This document shows positions 1 to 8,329 of a stretch of 64,000 nt of DNA, one piece after another. The position numbers were made by a program, and so were the translations under genes. The stretch is taken from NCBI RefSeq assembly GCF_014206875.1, contig NZ_JACIJO010000003.1, positions 164,066 through 228,065 of the forward strand. Direction: 5' to 3'. Under the pieces are notes generated by a model, which was not told the origin of the DNA, did not search any database, and saw nothing but the letters and a program-made list of their open reading frames with translations. This DNA comes from Algoriphagus iocasae (GTDB taxonomy: Bacteria; Bacteroidota; Bacteroidia; Cytophagales; Cyclobacteriaceae). Numbering within the stretch: the stretch's first letter is position 1; the number at the start of each line of letters is the position of its first letter.

Positions 1-171
1 GGGAACCACAGACCCAAAATAGAAACCATCAACTTTTTGCTTCCCTTGCATGGCTGGAATACCACCAGCCACTTCAAAAACCTGTGGATTATCTTTCTTT
101 ACAACTAATGGGGGAACATGTGATCTTAGTGAATCAATTAAAAACTGTCTGATTTCTTCCACATTTTCCAT
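1..171 (-). CDS. Hypothetical protein, N-terminal part only
   Basis: The window edge truncates this gene. Fifty-seven codons are visible, from an ATG at 171 (complement) to base 1, with no stop. The peptide starts MENVEEIRQFLIDSLRSH and continues through a segment containing FEVAGGIPAMQGKQ and DGFYFGSVVP. The soluble alpha/beta look and the IPAMQGK stretch weakly recall DUF1801-type small proteins, but I would not assign it. It lies 20 bp downstream of the nitrilase-like gene on the same strand, so the two are probably co-transcribed. The reading frame is open throughout and fits the start codon well, so it is probably real; the function is unknown. Confidence 0.6.
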   Translation of the reverse strand, partial: MENVEEIRQFLIDSLRSHVPPLVVKKDNPQVFEVAGGIPAMQGKQKVDGFYFGSVVP

Positions 172-191
172 CTGATTGTGATGTTTTAGGA

Positions 192-1319
192 TTAGTAATT
201 TACAGACCAAATCCCTGCCTTTTCCGCAGTGGTAGGTGAAAGCACCGAGTCTTTGTAAACAATCATTGGTTGACCTTCTCCCTCATATTCCCAAAATTTT
301 CCTTTCAGGAATACATTGAATTGAAGCGTAACGCCTGAATCAAGCTCAGAGAGAAAATAGTTTTTCCAAACTTCTTTTAAAGTCAGGTCTTTCAATTCCT
401 GCTCTTTTTCAGGAGCTACAAATGGTTTTCTGCTACTGCTCACCCAACTGGAATCCATGCTGTTGTTTCCAAGCTGAAATGAAGGCACCAAAAGTAATTC
501 AGAAGTACTAGGGACCTTTTGAGTATAGAGTTCAGCATACCAGCTGTCCTCACCCAATAGGATAGAACTGCTGGCAAATGGTAACTGGAAACCCGTGATG
601 TTTTTGTTTTCTGGCTCTTTCAAAAATGTCAAATCATCGGAATTGGGGTAGATCTCCAAAATTGAGTTTCCGATTATTTTTCCATCTGGACCAAAAATGT
701 AGGAAGCGTTATATAGGTCTTTTCTTGACTCTATGAATAATTCCCCTTCCGATACGTAGGGCCCTGGAAGTACAATAGATCCTGCGACGATGTATGTTTG
801 GAATTCTTTTGCGAGTTCACTGAAAGTGCTGAAATAAACCGAAGCCATTTGTTTAGCTTTCATTCGTAGAATGGCCGATGCAGCTATGTTTTCTTCATTT
901 CCGGTTTTGATATAGCCTAAAAAATAATCGAAAATATTGCTGAAAATCAGTGTTTTAAATGCGTTGTTTATGGTTTTTTCATCAGCGATCACATGTTTTT
1001 CTCCAACCACCACTAGCCATGTCCCGATATACTGAGGAAATACTACTAGGGTGTTTTTTCTAATAAATCCTTGGGAATTTGCCTCGGCGAGGTATAGGCG
1101 TAATTTTTCTTGATAAAGAGCCGGGTCAAAGTAATCTGAAACCAGCATGTAAGGCTGTATACCAATTACATTGCGATCAAGGGAATCTGGAGAGTTTACT
1201 TCCTCTGTAACCGAAAGAAAGGTCTGAGTCTCTGGTAATGGAGTGTTTCTGCCAGAGTATGACCAAATTAACCAAACGAAAACAGTGAAAATGAGGAAAC
1301 TTATAAATCTTTTTAACAT
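192..1319 (-). CDS. Membrane-anchored nitrilase-superfamily protein, catalytic triad lost
   Basis: A 375-residue protein with one N-terminal hydrophobic helix (about residues 5-20) followed by a carbon-nitrogen hydrolase-like domain. Family landmarks are recognisable: LVVFPQ at 91-96 where active enzymes have VVFPE, FGPDGKIIGN at 209-218 leading to the usual lysine segment, and LLGEDSWYAE at 254-263 where active enzymes have the nucleophile Cys followed by x-D. By my hand alignment the Glu-Lys-Cys triad is replaced by Gln96, Leu221 and Gly256. In the family this triad hydrolyses amides or nitriles (or transfers acyl groups, as in Lnt), so this copy is probably a non-catalytic binding or scaffold protein. 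The helix would anchor it in the inner membrane, facing the periplasm. The next gene downstream is a small unknown. The fold assignment is fairly sure; the role is unknown. Confidence 0.7.
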   Translation of the reverse strand: MLKRFISFLIFTVFVWLIWSYSGRNTPLPETQTFLSVTEEVNSPDSLDRNVIGIQPYMLVSDYFDPALYQEKLRLYLAEANSQGFIRKNTLVVFPQYIGTWLVVVGEKHVIADEKTINNAFKTLIFSNIFDYFLGYIKTGNEENIAASAILRMKAKQMASVYFSTFSELAKEFQTYIVAGSIVLPGPYVSEGELFIESRKDLYNASYIFGPDGKIIGNSILEIYPNSDDLTFLKEPENKNITGFQLPFASSSILLGEDSWYAELYTQKVPSTSELLLVPSFQLGNNSMDSSWVSSSRKPFVAPEKEQELKDLTLKEVWKNYFLSELDSGVTLQFNVFLKGKFWEYEGEGQPMIVYKDSVLSPTTAEKAGIWSVNY

Positions 1320-1409
1320 TCAGATCGATCTAAATCGAAGTGAAAAAACAGCTTTTCTACTTCGAATAAATGAAAAACGCCAAACCAAACGCCAAATTAA
1401 TTAAAAGCT

Positions 1410-3749
1410 TCAATTATCGAATTCAAAACCAAATCTCTCTCCTTTTTTTAGCATAATTGTGGTCTCAGAATCATTGTAAAATATGGTCAAGGTTTGAGAT
1501 TCTCCGGGTAGAATGGAAAGGAAACTCAATTGCCCATTTTCCCATTTCATATCGATCTCGTGATTTCCTCTGGCTTTAATTCCTTTGACTTCCCCATTTT
1601 TCCAAGCTTTCGGCAAAGCAGGAAGTAGCCGGAGAATTCCTGGTTCGTGGGATTGAATTAGCATTTCTGCCACTCCGGCTGTATATCCGAAATTTCCGTC
1701 AATTTGAAATGGTGGATGTCCATCAAACAAATTTGGATAGAGTGAATTGGTGATCAATTTTTGGATGTGCTCATGTGCCATTTCACCATCTAATAGCCTA
1801 GCGGAAAAGTTGATTAACCATGCTCTAGACCATCCTGTACCCGCACCACCATTGGCTAGGCGAAACTCAAGTGTTTTTCTAACAGCCGCAAAAGCTTCTG
1901 GCGTTTCACTGGTAGTGATTGCATTTCCAGGGTGAAACGCATAAAGATGAGACATGTGTCTATGGCCCTTTTCGGTTTCCTCATAAGGTTTGTCCCACTC
2001 CAAGATTCTTCCATCTTCGGCAATCTGTACTCCTGGTCTTAACTTCTCTAATTGATCTTCGATTTTGTCTCTTAACCTAGATTCGGAACCCAGAATTTTT
2101 GCTGCTTCAAGAAATGAAGTAAATACATCGGCAATAATCTGTTGGTCCATCGCAGCTCCCATGGTAGTAGCTACGGATTCGCCTTTCTCATTAAAAAATT
2201 GGTTTTCGGGGGAAGTAGAAGGTGCAGATACCAAGGTGTTTTCACCTGGATATTCCACCAACCAATCTGAATAAAAGGCTGCAACTTCTGCAATTGCTGG
2301 AAAGGCCCTATCCGCTAAGAATCTTGAATCATTGGTGAATAAATAATGATCCCAATAATGTCTTGCCATCCAGCCACCGGCGCCAATCCAACCACCCCAA
2401 TAAGCAGTGGCCGCACGCATAAATGGCACTTGCCAAAGATCTGTCGCATGGGGAAGAAATGAACCTCGCATATCAAAATTTTTCTGGGCAACTTCCTGCC
2501 CTCTATAAATAACCCCATCCAGAAAATCAAAAAGAGGCTGGTTCAGCTTGCCAAGATTTGTGACATCAGCCGGCCAGTAATTCATCTGCAAATTGATGTT
2601 TAAATGATAGTCGGCATTCCATGGAGCATTGATGTCTTTGTTCCATATTCCTTGCAGGTTGGCAGGATTGGAACCAGGTCTGCTGGAAGAAATCAATAAA
2701 TACCTGCCATAATCAAAAAGGAGTTTTTCTAAATACAGGTCTGATTGGCCTGATTGTACATTTTTAATTCGAACATCGGTTGGGATTTCATTGATGGAAG
2801 GATTTCCCAGACTCAGATGCATTCTGTCAAAATAAGACTGATAGTCTTCCACATGGCTTTTTACTAAGTCATTCCAGGATTTACCTTTGATTAGCTCGAT
2901 GGATCTTTCTGCACCAGACTCAAAATTCTTGTTATAATAACTGGTAGAAGTTACCAATTTTAGCAAAATCTCTTTTGCTCCATTCAGCTCCAGAAAATCG
3001 AACCCAGTACCTATTTCATTATCCGGTGATTCTGCAATTAAAATAGTTCTGAATTTCACTCCGTTTAAAATAGGAAAGGGTTTGGAATCGATCTGCCCTT
3101 TTCTTTGAGTAACCATTCCTGCCATTTCCAAAGTCTGAGAATCAATAGATTTGGATTCTGCTGTTGCAAAACCTTCATCTTCAGGCCTACTTAACCGGAT
3201 TTTACCCACAAAACCTTTTGGGTGATCCGTATATAATCGGATTATTATTGCATCATCAGGATGACTTGCTATCACTTCTTGGCTAACCAAATGCCCTTCA
3301 CTCAGGAATGAGGAAGTTGCCAAAGCTTCGTGAAGGTTTAATGAACGCTTGTAGTCGGTGATTTCATCGAATTCGAAATCCAACCATAAATCTCCCAAAG
3401 TCTGATGGGATCTCGTGATCGCTTTTCTGGAGAAAGCTGCCACCCAAAGTGAGTCTGCTTTGCTATTATCTCCTGCTAAAAGGTAGTTACGCACCTGTTC
3501 CAGATCTTTTCTTCGACCTTCCGCGATTCCCCAATCATCTACAGAGCCTGGCCACATCGAATCCTCATTTAATTGGATCCGCTCCATGCTGGTTTTACCA
3601 AAAACCATGGCTCCCAATCTTCCATTGCCTACCGGCAAAGCTTCCTCCCATTCTTCAGCAGGATTGGTGTACCAGAGAATTGATTTTTGAGCAAATGTGT
3701 GGAGGGAAAAGCAAAAAAATAGAACTATAGCGGTTATCAGGGATTTCAT
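1410..3749 (-). CDS. GH95-family alpha-L-fucosidase (or related galactosidase), secreted
   Basis: A 779-residue protein with a signal peptide (residues 1-20, ending TFA-Q). The N-terminal domain has the GH95 hallmarks EALPVGNGRLGAMVFG (36-51) and LNEDSMWPG (60-68). The (alpha/alpha)6 catalytic part shows NINLQMNYWP (384-393), SPEN (513-516) and QIDGNFG (682-688). By analogy to Bifidobacterium AfcA these supply the Asn pair (N384, N386), the general acid Glu515 and Asp684. GH95 enzymes release terminal alpha-1,2-L-fucose by inversion; some plant-polysaccharide members act on L-galactose. Length is normal for the family. No SusC/SusD pair or other fucose gene lies beside it, so this is not an obvious polysaccharide-utilisation locus. 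It probably acts in the periplasm or outside the cell. Confidence 0.9.
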   Translation of the reverse strand: MKSLITAIVLFFCFSLHTFAQKSILWYTNPAEEWEEALPVGNGRLGAMVFGKTSMERIQLNEDSMWPGSVDDWGIAEGRRKDLEQVRNYLLAGDNSKADSLWVAAFSRKAITRSHQTLGDLWLDFEFDEITDYKRSLNLHEALATSSFLSEGHLVSQEVIASHPDDAIIIRLYTDHPKGFVGKIRLSRPEDEGFATAESKSIDSQTLEMAGMVTQRKGQIDSKPFPILNGVKFRTILIAESPDNEIGTGFDFLELNGAKEILLKLVTSTSYYNKNFESGAERSIELIKGKSWNDLVKSHVEDYQSYFDRMHLSLGNPSINEIPTDVRIKNVQSGQSDLYLEKLLFDYGRYLLISSSRPGSNPANLQGIWNKDINAPWNADYHLNINLQMNYWPADVTNLGKLNQPLFDFLDGVIYRGQEVAQKNFDMRGSFLPHATDLWQVPFMRAATAYWGGWIGAGGWMARHYWDHYLFTNDSRFLADRAFPAIAEVAAFYSDWLVEYPGENTLVSAPSTSPENQFFNEKGESVATTMGAAMDQQIIADVFTSFLEAAKILGSESRLRDKIEDQLEKLRPGVQIAEDGRILEWDKPYEETEKGHRHMSHLYAFHPGNAITTSETPEAFAAVRKTLEFRLANGGAGTGWSRAWLINFSARLLDGEMAHEHIQKLITNSLYPNLFDGHPPFQIDGNFGYTAGVAEMLIQSHEPGILRLLPALPKAWKNGEVKGIKARGNHEIDMKWENGQLSFLSILPGESQTLTIFYNDSETTIMLKKGERFGFEFDN

Positions 3750-3836
3750 GCATTTTGGGTTTGGGTTTAAGATTACAAAAAAGACAATCCTTCGCCAATA
3801 GAAATTACTTAAAAAACCGCACTCTGTGTTTAATCC

Positions 3837-4409
3837 TTACATTGAGCGAAGAAAATCCTTGAATTCTTTTGTATTGAAATTGCTCATGCCTTGCTGGTAA
3901 AAAACTATTTTACCTTCTGGACTTACGACAAGTGTGGTTGGAATTGCCTCGCTTTGCAAACTATTATTCAGGCCAAAACTTGCGTGTGCAGTCGGGAAGG
4001 TCCAGCTTTTGCCATTGATGAATTTCCTGCTTTTTTCGATGTCATTATCAATTCCTATTAAAAGGAATTCAAGATTAGGTTCATCTTTTACATCCTTATA
4101 AAGTTCCGAAATATGTGGCATTTCTGCTCGACAAGGTCCACACCAGGAAGCCCATAAATTGATAAAAAGCGTTTTTCCTCTATAACTCTCCAGATTGATT
4201 TGCTTGCCGTCAAATGTGAGAAATTTACCTCTGTAATCGAATTGGTTTTCGGTTAAATCCGGTCTTTCGATAGAAGGTTTGATTAGACCTGTTGATAGTA
4301 AGACTGATTGTAAACCACCAATAACCACGGGAAGCAAGCCTGTGAAGTATAAAAATGCAACTACGCTGAGCATTATGCCCCAGCTTTTTATTTCTTTTTT
4401 CCAGTCCAT
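3837..4409 (-). CDS. TlpA/ResA-like thiol-disulfide oxidoreductase, membrane-anchored
   Basis: A 190-residue protein with an N-terminal membrane helix (about 10-30) and a periplasmic thioredoxin-fold domain. The redox motif WCGPC places the cysteines at 90 and 93, inside LFINLWASWCGPC, as in the AhpC/TSA-Redoxin TlpA family. The cis-proline region is EAIPTTLVVSPEGKIVF. Such proteins reduce disulfides of exported proteins, for example apocytochrome c, using electrons from CcdA/DsbD-type partners. No cytochrome maturation gene is adjacent, so the substrate is unknown. It stands alone, convergent with nothing, with tex divergent upstream. Confidence 0.88.
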   Translation of the reverse strand: MDWKKEIKSWGIMLSVVAFLYFTGLLPVVIGGLQSVLLSTGLIKPSIERPDLTENQFDYRGKFLTFDGKQINLESYRGKTLFINLWASWCGPCRAEMPHISELYKDVKDEPNLEFLLIGIDNDIEKSRKFINGKSWTFPTAHASFGLNNSLQSEAIPTTLVVSPEGKIVFYQQGMSNFNTKEFKDFLRSM

Positions 4410-4490
4410 AGTTAAGTACGAAGTACGAGTTTTGATTTACGAAGTTTGTGGAACTTCAAACTCGACTAACAAATATTAATGTCTATTTAC

Positions 4491-4520
4491 GTCAGTTCTC
4501 GACTCCGCTCGAACTGACAA
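4491..4520. repeat. Dispersed GAGCGGAGTCGA repeat, copy 1 (hairpin)
   Basis: In the gap between the TlpA-like gene and tex there is a perfect 8-bp inverted repeat, GTCAGTTC (4491-4498) and GAACTGAC (4511-4518), around the loop TCGACTCCGCTC. Its complement contains GAGCGGAGTCGA, also found in intergenic DNA near 43.4 kb and 57.6 kb. The same gap holds degenerate TACGAAG direct repeats (4417-4440). This is consistent with a REP-like intergenic repeat. Confidence 0.7.
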
Positions 4521-4647
4521 TGTTTAATGTCCCAATTTTACAATCTTAAAATCAGTCCCTTAGTGACTTGACACACATTTCTTTCTTTTTGTCTCAAAAA
4601 GGAGGCTTAACTTGCGTCTCAAATCAAGAATAGAATTTCCATTTCTT

Positions 4648-6894
4648 ATGAATTACGAAGTACAAATTGCAGCAGAACTTAATGTCAAACCATCACAGGT
4701 AAATGCCACCATCCAATTATTGGATGAAGGCGGGACAGTTCCTTTTATTTCCCGATACAGAAAAGAGGCAACGGGAGAATTAGATGAGGTACAGGTCGCT
4801 GCAATTCGGGATCGGGTACTGCAACTTCGAGAGCTAGCTAAGAGAAAAGAGGCTGTGCTGAAGTCCATCGAGGAGCAAGGGAAATTGACAACTGAATTGA
4901 AAGAAAAAGTAGAAGGAGCGGAGACTATGTCCAAATTGGAGGATATCTATTTGCCGTATAAACCAAAGCGTAGAACAAAAGCGACTATAGCGAGAGAAAA
5001 AGGTCTCGAACCATTAGCAGAGATGATTTTCGGGCAGAATTCTATCAATTTAGATACAGAAGCTGAAAAGTTTATTGATTCTGAAAAAGAAGTGAATTCC
5101 ATCGAAGATGCCTTGCAAGGTGCCCGGGATATTATGGCTGAGTGGATCAATGAAAATGCTGAGTTGAGGGAAAAAATGAGAAAGCTCTTTTTGGAAGAAG
5201 GGATTTTTTCTTCAAAAGTCCTTCCGGGTAAAGAGCAGGAAGCCATTAAATACAAAGACTATTTTGATTGGTCTGAGCCTATAAAAACAGCACCTTCCCA
5301 TCGGGTTTTGGCGATGAGAAGAGGAGAGAAAGAGTTGTTTTTAATGCTTGATTCTGTGCCTGAAGAAGCTTCAGCTATTTTTCTGATGGAGAAAATGATT
5401 CTTTCTGATGCGGCCAATTCTTCTGTGGAACAAGTGAAATTGGCAATCAAGGATTGTTATAGAAGATTACTAAAGCCAAGCATGGAAACGGAAGTTCGAT
5501 TGCTGACCAAACGTAAAGCCGATGAAGAAGCAATCAAGGTTTTTACAGAGAATCTGAAACAGTTGCTTCTTGGAGCGCCTTTAGGGCAAAAGTCAGTAAT
5601 GGCAATCGATCCTGGTTTCAGGACGGGTTGTAAGTTGGTATGCTTAGGGCCACAAGGTCAGTTTTTACATTACGAAGCTATCTATCCTCATGAACCTCAA
5701 AGAAGGGCTACTGAGGCAGGTATGACTGTAAAAGGCTTGGTGGAGAAATTTGAGATTCAGGCAATTGCCATAGGAAATGGAACTGCAGGGCGTGAAACAG
5801 AAACATTCGTAAAAAGTCTAGGGTTGCCAAAATCGGTGATCGTGACAATGGTGAATGAATCGGGAGCATCAATTTATTCTGCATCTGATGTCGCCAGAGA
5901 GGAATTTCCGGATCTGGATTTGACAGTGCGGGGTGCAGTTTCTATCGGACGTCGATTGATGGATCCGCTGGCTGAACTGGTAAAAATTGATCCTAAATCA
6001 ATTGGTGTGGGTCAGTACCAGCATGATGTGGATCAAAACGCCTTGAAAAATGCGTTGGATGATACCGTGATGTCTGCAGTAAATGGTGTAGGAGTTGAGG
6101 TAAATACCGCCTCAAAACAGTTACTGACTTATGTTTCAGGACTCGGTCCAACTTTGGCACAGAATATTGTGGATTTCAGAAATGAAAATGGTCCATTCAA
6201 TAGCAGAGCTCAGCTAAAGAAAGTACCAAGGTTAGGTGATAAAGCTTTTGAGCAAGCTGCTGGATTCTTGAGAATCAGCCAGGCAAAGCATCCTTTGGAT
6301 TCTTCCGCAGTACACCCTGAGCGATATGCTTTGGTGGAGCAAATGGCAAAAGACTTAAATGCCTCAGTATCTGATTTGATGAGCTCAGAAGAGCTTAGAA
6401 AGAGGATTATTTTGAAAAATTATGTTTCTGAATCGGTAGGAATTCCTACGCTACAGGATATTTTGGAAGAACTGGCAAAGCCGGGACGTGATCCGCGTGA
6501 GAGTTTTGAGGTTTTTGCTTTCGAAGAATCAGTAAATAGTATTGGCGATCTAAAAACAGGGATGAAACTCCCAGGAGTCGTGACCAATATTACAGCCTTT
6601 GGGGCATTTGTGGATGTGGGAGTTCACCAAGATGGCTTAGTTCATTTGAGTCATTTGGCAGATCGCTTTGTGAAAGATCCTAATGAGATCGTTTCGGTAA
6701 ATCAAAAAGTACAGGTAACTGTCATGGAGGTAGATATTCCTCGAAAGAGAATCGGGCTTAGCATGAAGTCAGACCCTTTTGCTGAGCGAGGAAAGAAGAT
6801 GGAGAAAAAGCCAGCTTCAAAACCTCAGCGACAAGAGCCTGAAGGTACAATGGCAGATAAATTAGCGGCTTTGAAAAAGCAATTTGGAAGGTGA
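4648..6894 (+). CDS. tex: Tex family transcription accessory RNA-binding protein
   Basis: A 748-residue protein from the ATG at 4648. An in-frame TTG lies at 4612, but Tex homologues begin at the equivalent of MNYEVQIAAELNVKPSQV. Order: Tex N-terminal helical domain (LDEGGTVPFISRYRKEATG), a YqgF/RNase H-like domain (VMAIDPGFRTGCKL), helix-hairpin-helix repeats (SGLGPTLAQNIVDFRNENG and following) and a C-terminal S1 RNA-binding domain (GVVTNITAFGAFVDVGVHQDGLVHLSHL). A short basic tail follows. Tex binds nucleic acids and affects transcription; its exact role in Bacteroidota is not settled. It is monocistronic and ends in a hairpin terminator. A Shine-Dalgarno-like AAGGAGG (4599-4605) sits 6 nt before the TTG, which is odd for this phylum. 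Confidence 0.95.
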   Translation: MNYEVQIAAELNVKPSQVNATIQLLDEGGTVPFISRYRKEATGELDEVQVAAIRDRVLQLRELAKRKEAVLKSIEEQGKLTTELKEKVEGAETMSKLEDIYLPYKPKRRTKATIAREKGLEPLAEMIFGQNSINLDTEAEKFIDSEKEVNSIEDALQGARDIMAEWINENAELREKMRKLFLEEGIFSSKVLPGKEQEAIKYKDYFDWSEPIKTAPSHRVLAMRRGEKELFLMLDSVPEEASAIFLMEKMILSDAANSSVEQVKLAIKDCYRRLLKPSMETEVRLLTKRKADEEAIKVFTENLKQLLLGAPLGQKSVMAIDPGFRTGCKLVCLGPQGQFLHYEAIYPHEPQRRATEAGMTVKGLVEKFEIQAIAIGNGTAGRETETFVKSLGLPKSVIVTMVNESGASIYSASDVAREEFPDLDLTVRGAVSIGRRLMDPLAELVKIDPKSIGVGQYQHDVDQNALKNALDDTVMSAVNGVGVEVNTASKQLLTYVSGLGPTLAQNIVDFRNENGPFNSRAQLKKVPRLGDKAFEQAAGFLRISQAKHPLDSSAVHPERYALVEQMAKDLNASVSDLMSSEELRKRIILKNYVSESVGIPTLQDILEELAKPGRDPRESFEVFAFEESVNSIGDLKTGMKLPGVVTNITAFGAFVDVGVHQDGLVHLSHLADRFVKDPNEIVSVNQKVQVTVMEVDIPRKRIGLSMKSDPFAERGKKMEKKPASKPQRQEPEGTMADKLAALKKQFGR

Positions 6895-6994
6895 TTTTTT
6901 CTTTAACCGCAAATTGAGCAAAGGTTGCACAAAGAAGCGCAGGGAATATTTTCTACTCTGAGTCAATAAATCAAAACTAAAGAGTTATAGAAAG

Positions 6995-7024
6995 CCCCGA
7001 AATGTGGATCTCGGGGTTTTTTCA
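6995..7024 (+). terminator. Intrinsic terminator after tex
   Basis: Inverted repeat CCCCGA (6995-7000) / TCGGGG (7011-7016) followed by a T run. It lies 100 bp after the tex stop and runs just into the 3' end of the convergent ATPase gene. Between the tex stop and the hairpin, 6905-6942 holds four decayed units of an AACCGCAAA-like sequence (GAGCAAAG, TTGCACAAAG, AAGCGCAGG). Confidence 0.75.
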
Positions 7025-8218
7025 ATACATCATCCCAAAAACCCACAATGGAATTTTATTTCCAAAACCATACTCTATCTCATCTGCTACAATCATGTGG
7101 TTTTTTAAGTGTCTAACTTGGTTAGCATCCTTATTTTTTCCTCCAACTTCAATTACAAGGTCCTCAATCAGGAAATCTCCCGACTTCGGTAGACGAACTT
7201 CTTTATTGATGTTTTTAAGTTGGTTTAGTAAGAAAGTTTCACGAACCGAACCTATTTCAGGGTTTGCTTTTAATGCATAGGAGAGGTTAGTGTTTTCTAG
7301 ATACACTTTATCCGGTTTTTGCAAAAGAGAAACACCTTTTCCATCTGCTACCAAGAAATTGAGCAATCTAGCTTTTTCCAATTGGGTGAGCCATTCATAA
7401 ACTGAGTCTCTGCTGGTTTCAATTTTTCGTGCAATTGAAGATACATTTGGCTTGAATGGGGCTGACTCAGCTAACACGCCTAGAAGCTTCTTTACCTTGT
7501 ATGCTGTTCCCGCATTGTAATCGGCAATAAAGGCTAAATCTGATTCTACTACTGTGTTAATGATCTGTTGGAGGAAAATAGGGATGATTTCAGGGTTCGA
7601 CTCCGTGATAATTGGGAGATAACCTCTCTTTAAATATTCTCTAAAGATGGGAAGTGGATGAAGTTTTGAGTTAATCTCCTTTGTAATGTCTGCCTGTGTA
7701 TTTTGTACTTCAGCAAGTGAAACAGGTTGAAAATTTTGGCCTTGAGTCAAGTTTAAGTATTCCCGAAAGGACATTCCTGGTAATTCATAGGTAAACACTC
7801 GACGGCTCAAATCGGATTCTCCTTTATAAATGTCCAGAGCAGAAGAGGATGAGAATACAACTTTCAAATCAGGAAAAGAATCATATATATTTTTAATCTC
7901 CCGTGACCAATTTGGGTATTTGTGAACTTCATCTATAAACAAGTACCTCCCGCCGTTTTGATAGAATGTATGAGCTGTCTCTACAAGATTATGGGTGTAA
8001 AACCAGTAATGATCAGCTGAAAAATAAAGAGCTTCTTGAGCCTTTGGTTTGATTCCATACTTGATTTGCTGCAACATCAAAGTTGTCTTTCCAGAACCTC
8101 TAGGTCCTTTTATGGCAATCATTCGTAGATTCCAATCTATTTTGTCGAAGAGGTATCTAAAAAACTCATCTCCAACTTGAGTAAGTAGATTTTGGGAATT
8201 TGAGAATAGGATATCCAT
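7022..8218 (-). CDS. AAA ATPase with DUF4143-type C-terminal domain
   Basis: A 398-residue protein. Walker A is GPRGSGKT (38-45) and Walker B is YLFIDEVHK (92-100), within an AAA_14-type ATPase domain. The sensor-like VVFSSSSALDI follows, then a winged-helix/DUF4143-like C-terminal half (VSSIARKIETSRDSVYEWLTQLEKARLLN). The end resembles a PD-(D/E)XK-like fold (DFLIEDLVIEVGGKNKD), as noted for some DUF4143 proteins. This family is common and patchily distributed in Bacteroidota and archaea, and its function is not established. It stands alone; the 111-bp upstream gap is very AT-rich. The family call is secure, the role is not. Confidence 0.85.
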   Translation of the reverse strand: MDILFSNSQNLLTQVGDEFFRYLFDKIDWNLRMIAIKGPRGSGKTTLMLQQIKYGIKPKAQEALYFSADHYWFYTHNLVETAHTFYQNGGRYLFIDEVHKYPNWSREIKNIYDSFPDLKVVFSSSSALDIYKGESDLSRRVFTYELPGMSFREYLNLTQGQNFQPVSLAEVQNTQADITKEINSKLHPLPIFREYLKRGYLPIITESNPEIIPIFLQQIINTVVESDLAFIADYNAGTAYKVKKLLGVLAESAPFKPNVSSIARKIETSRDSVYEWLTQLEKARLLNFLVADGKGVSLLQKPDKVYLENTNLSYALKANPEIGSVRETFLLNQLKNINKEVRLPKSGDFLIEDLVIEVGGKNKDANQVRHLKNHMIVADEIEYGFGNKIPLWVFGMMY

Positions 8219-8329
8219 GATTTGTCGAATCTATTCTACAAAATTAAAAAATAATTGTCGAATTAAAACTACAAATATATTATTTAATGTCTTTTCTATT
8301 CGACACAATTTGAATCTTTATTTCAATTT

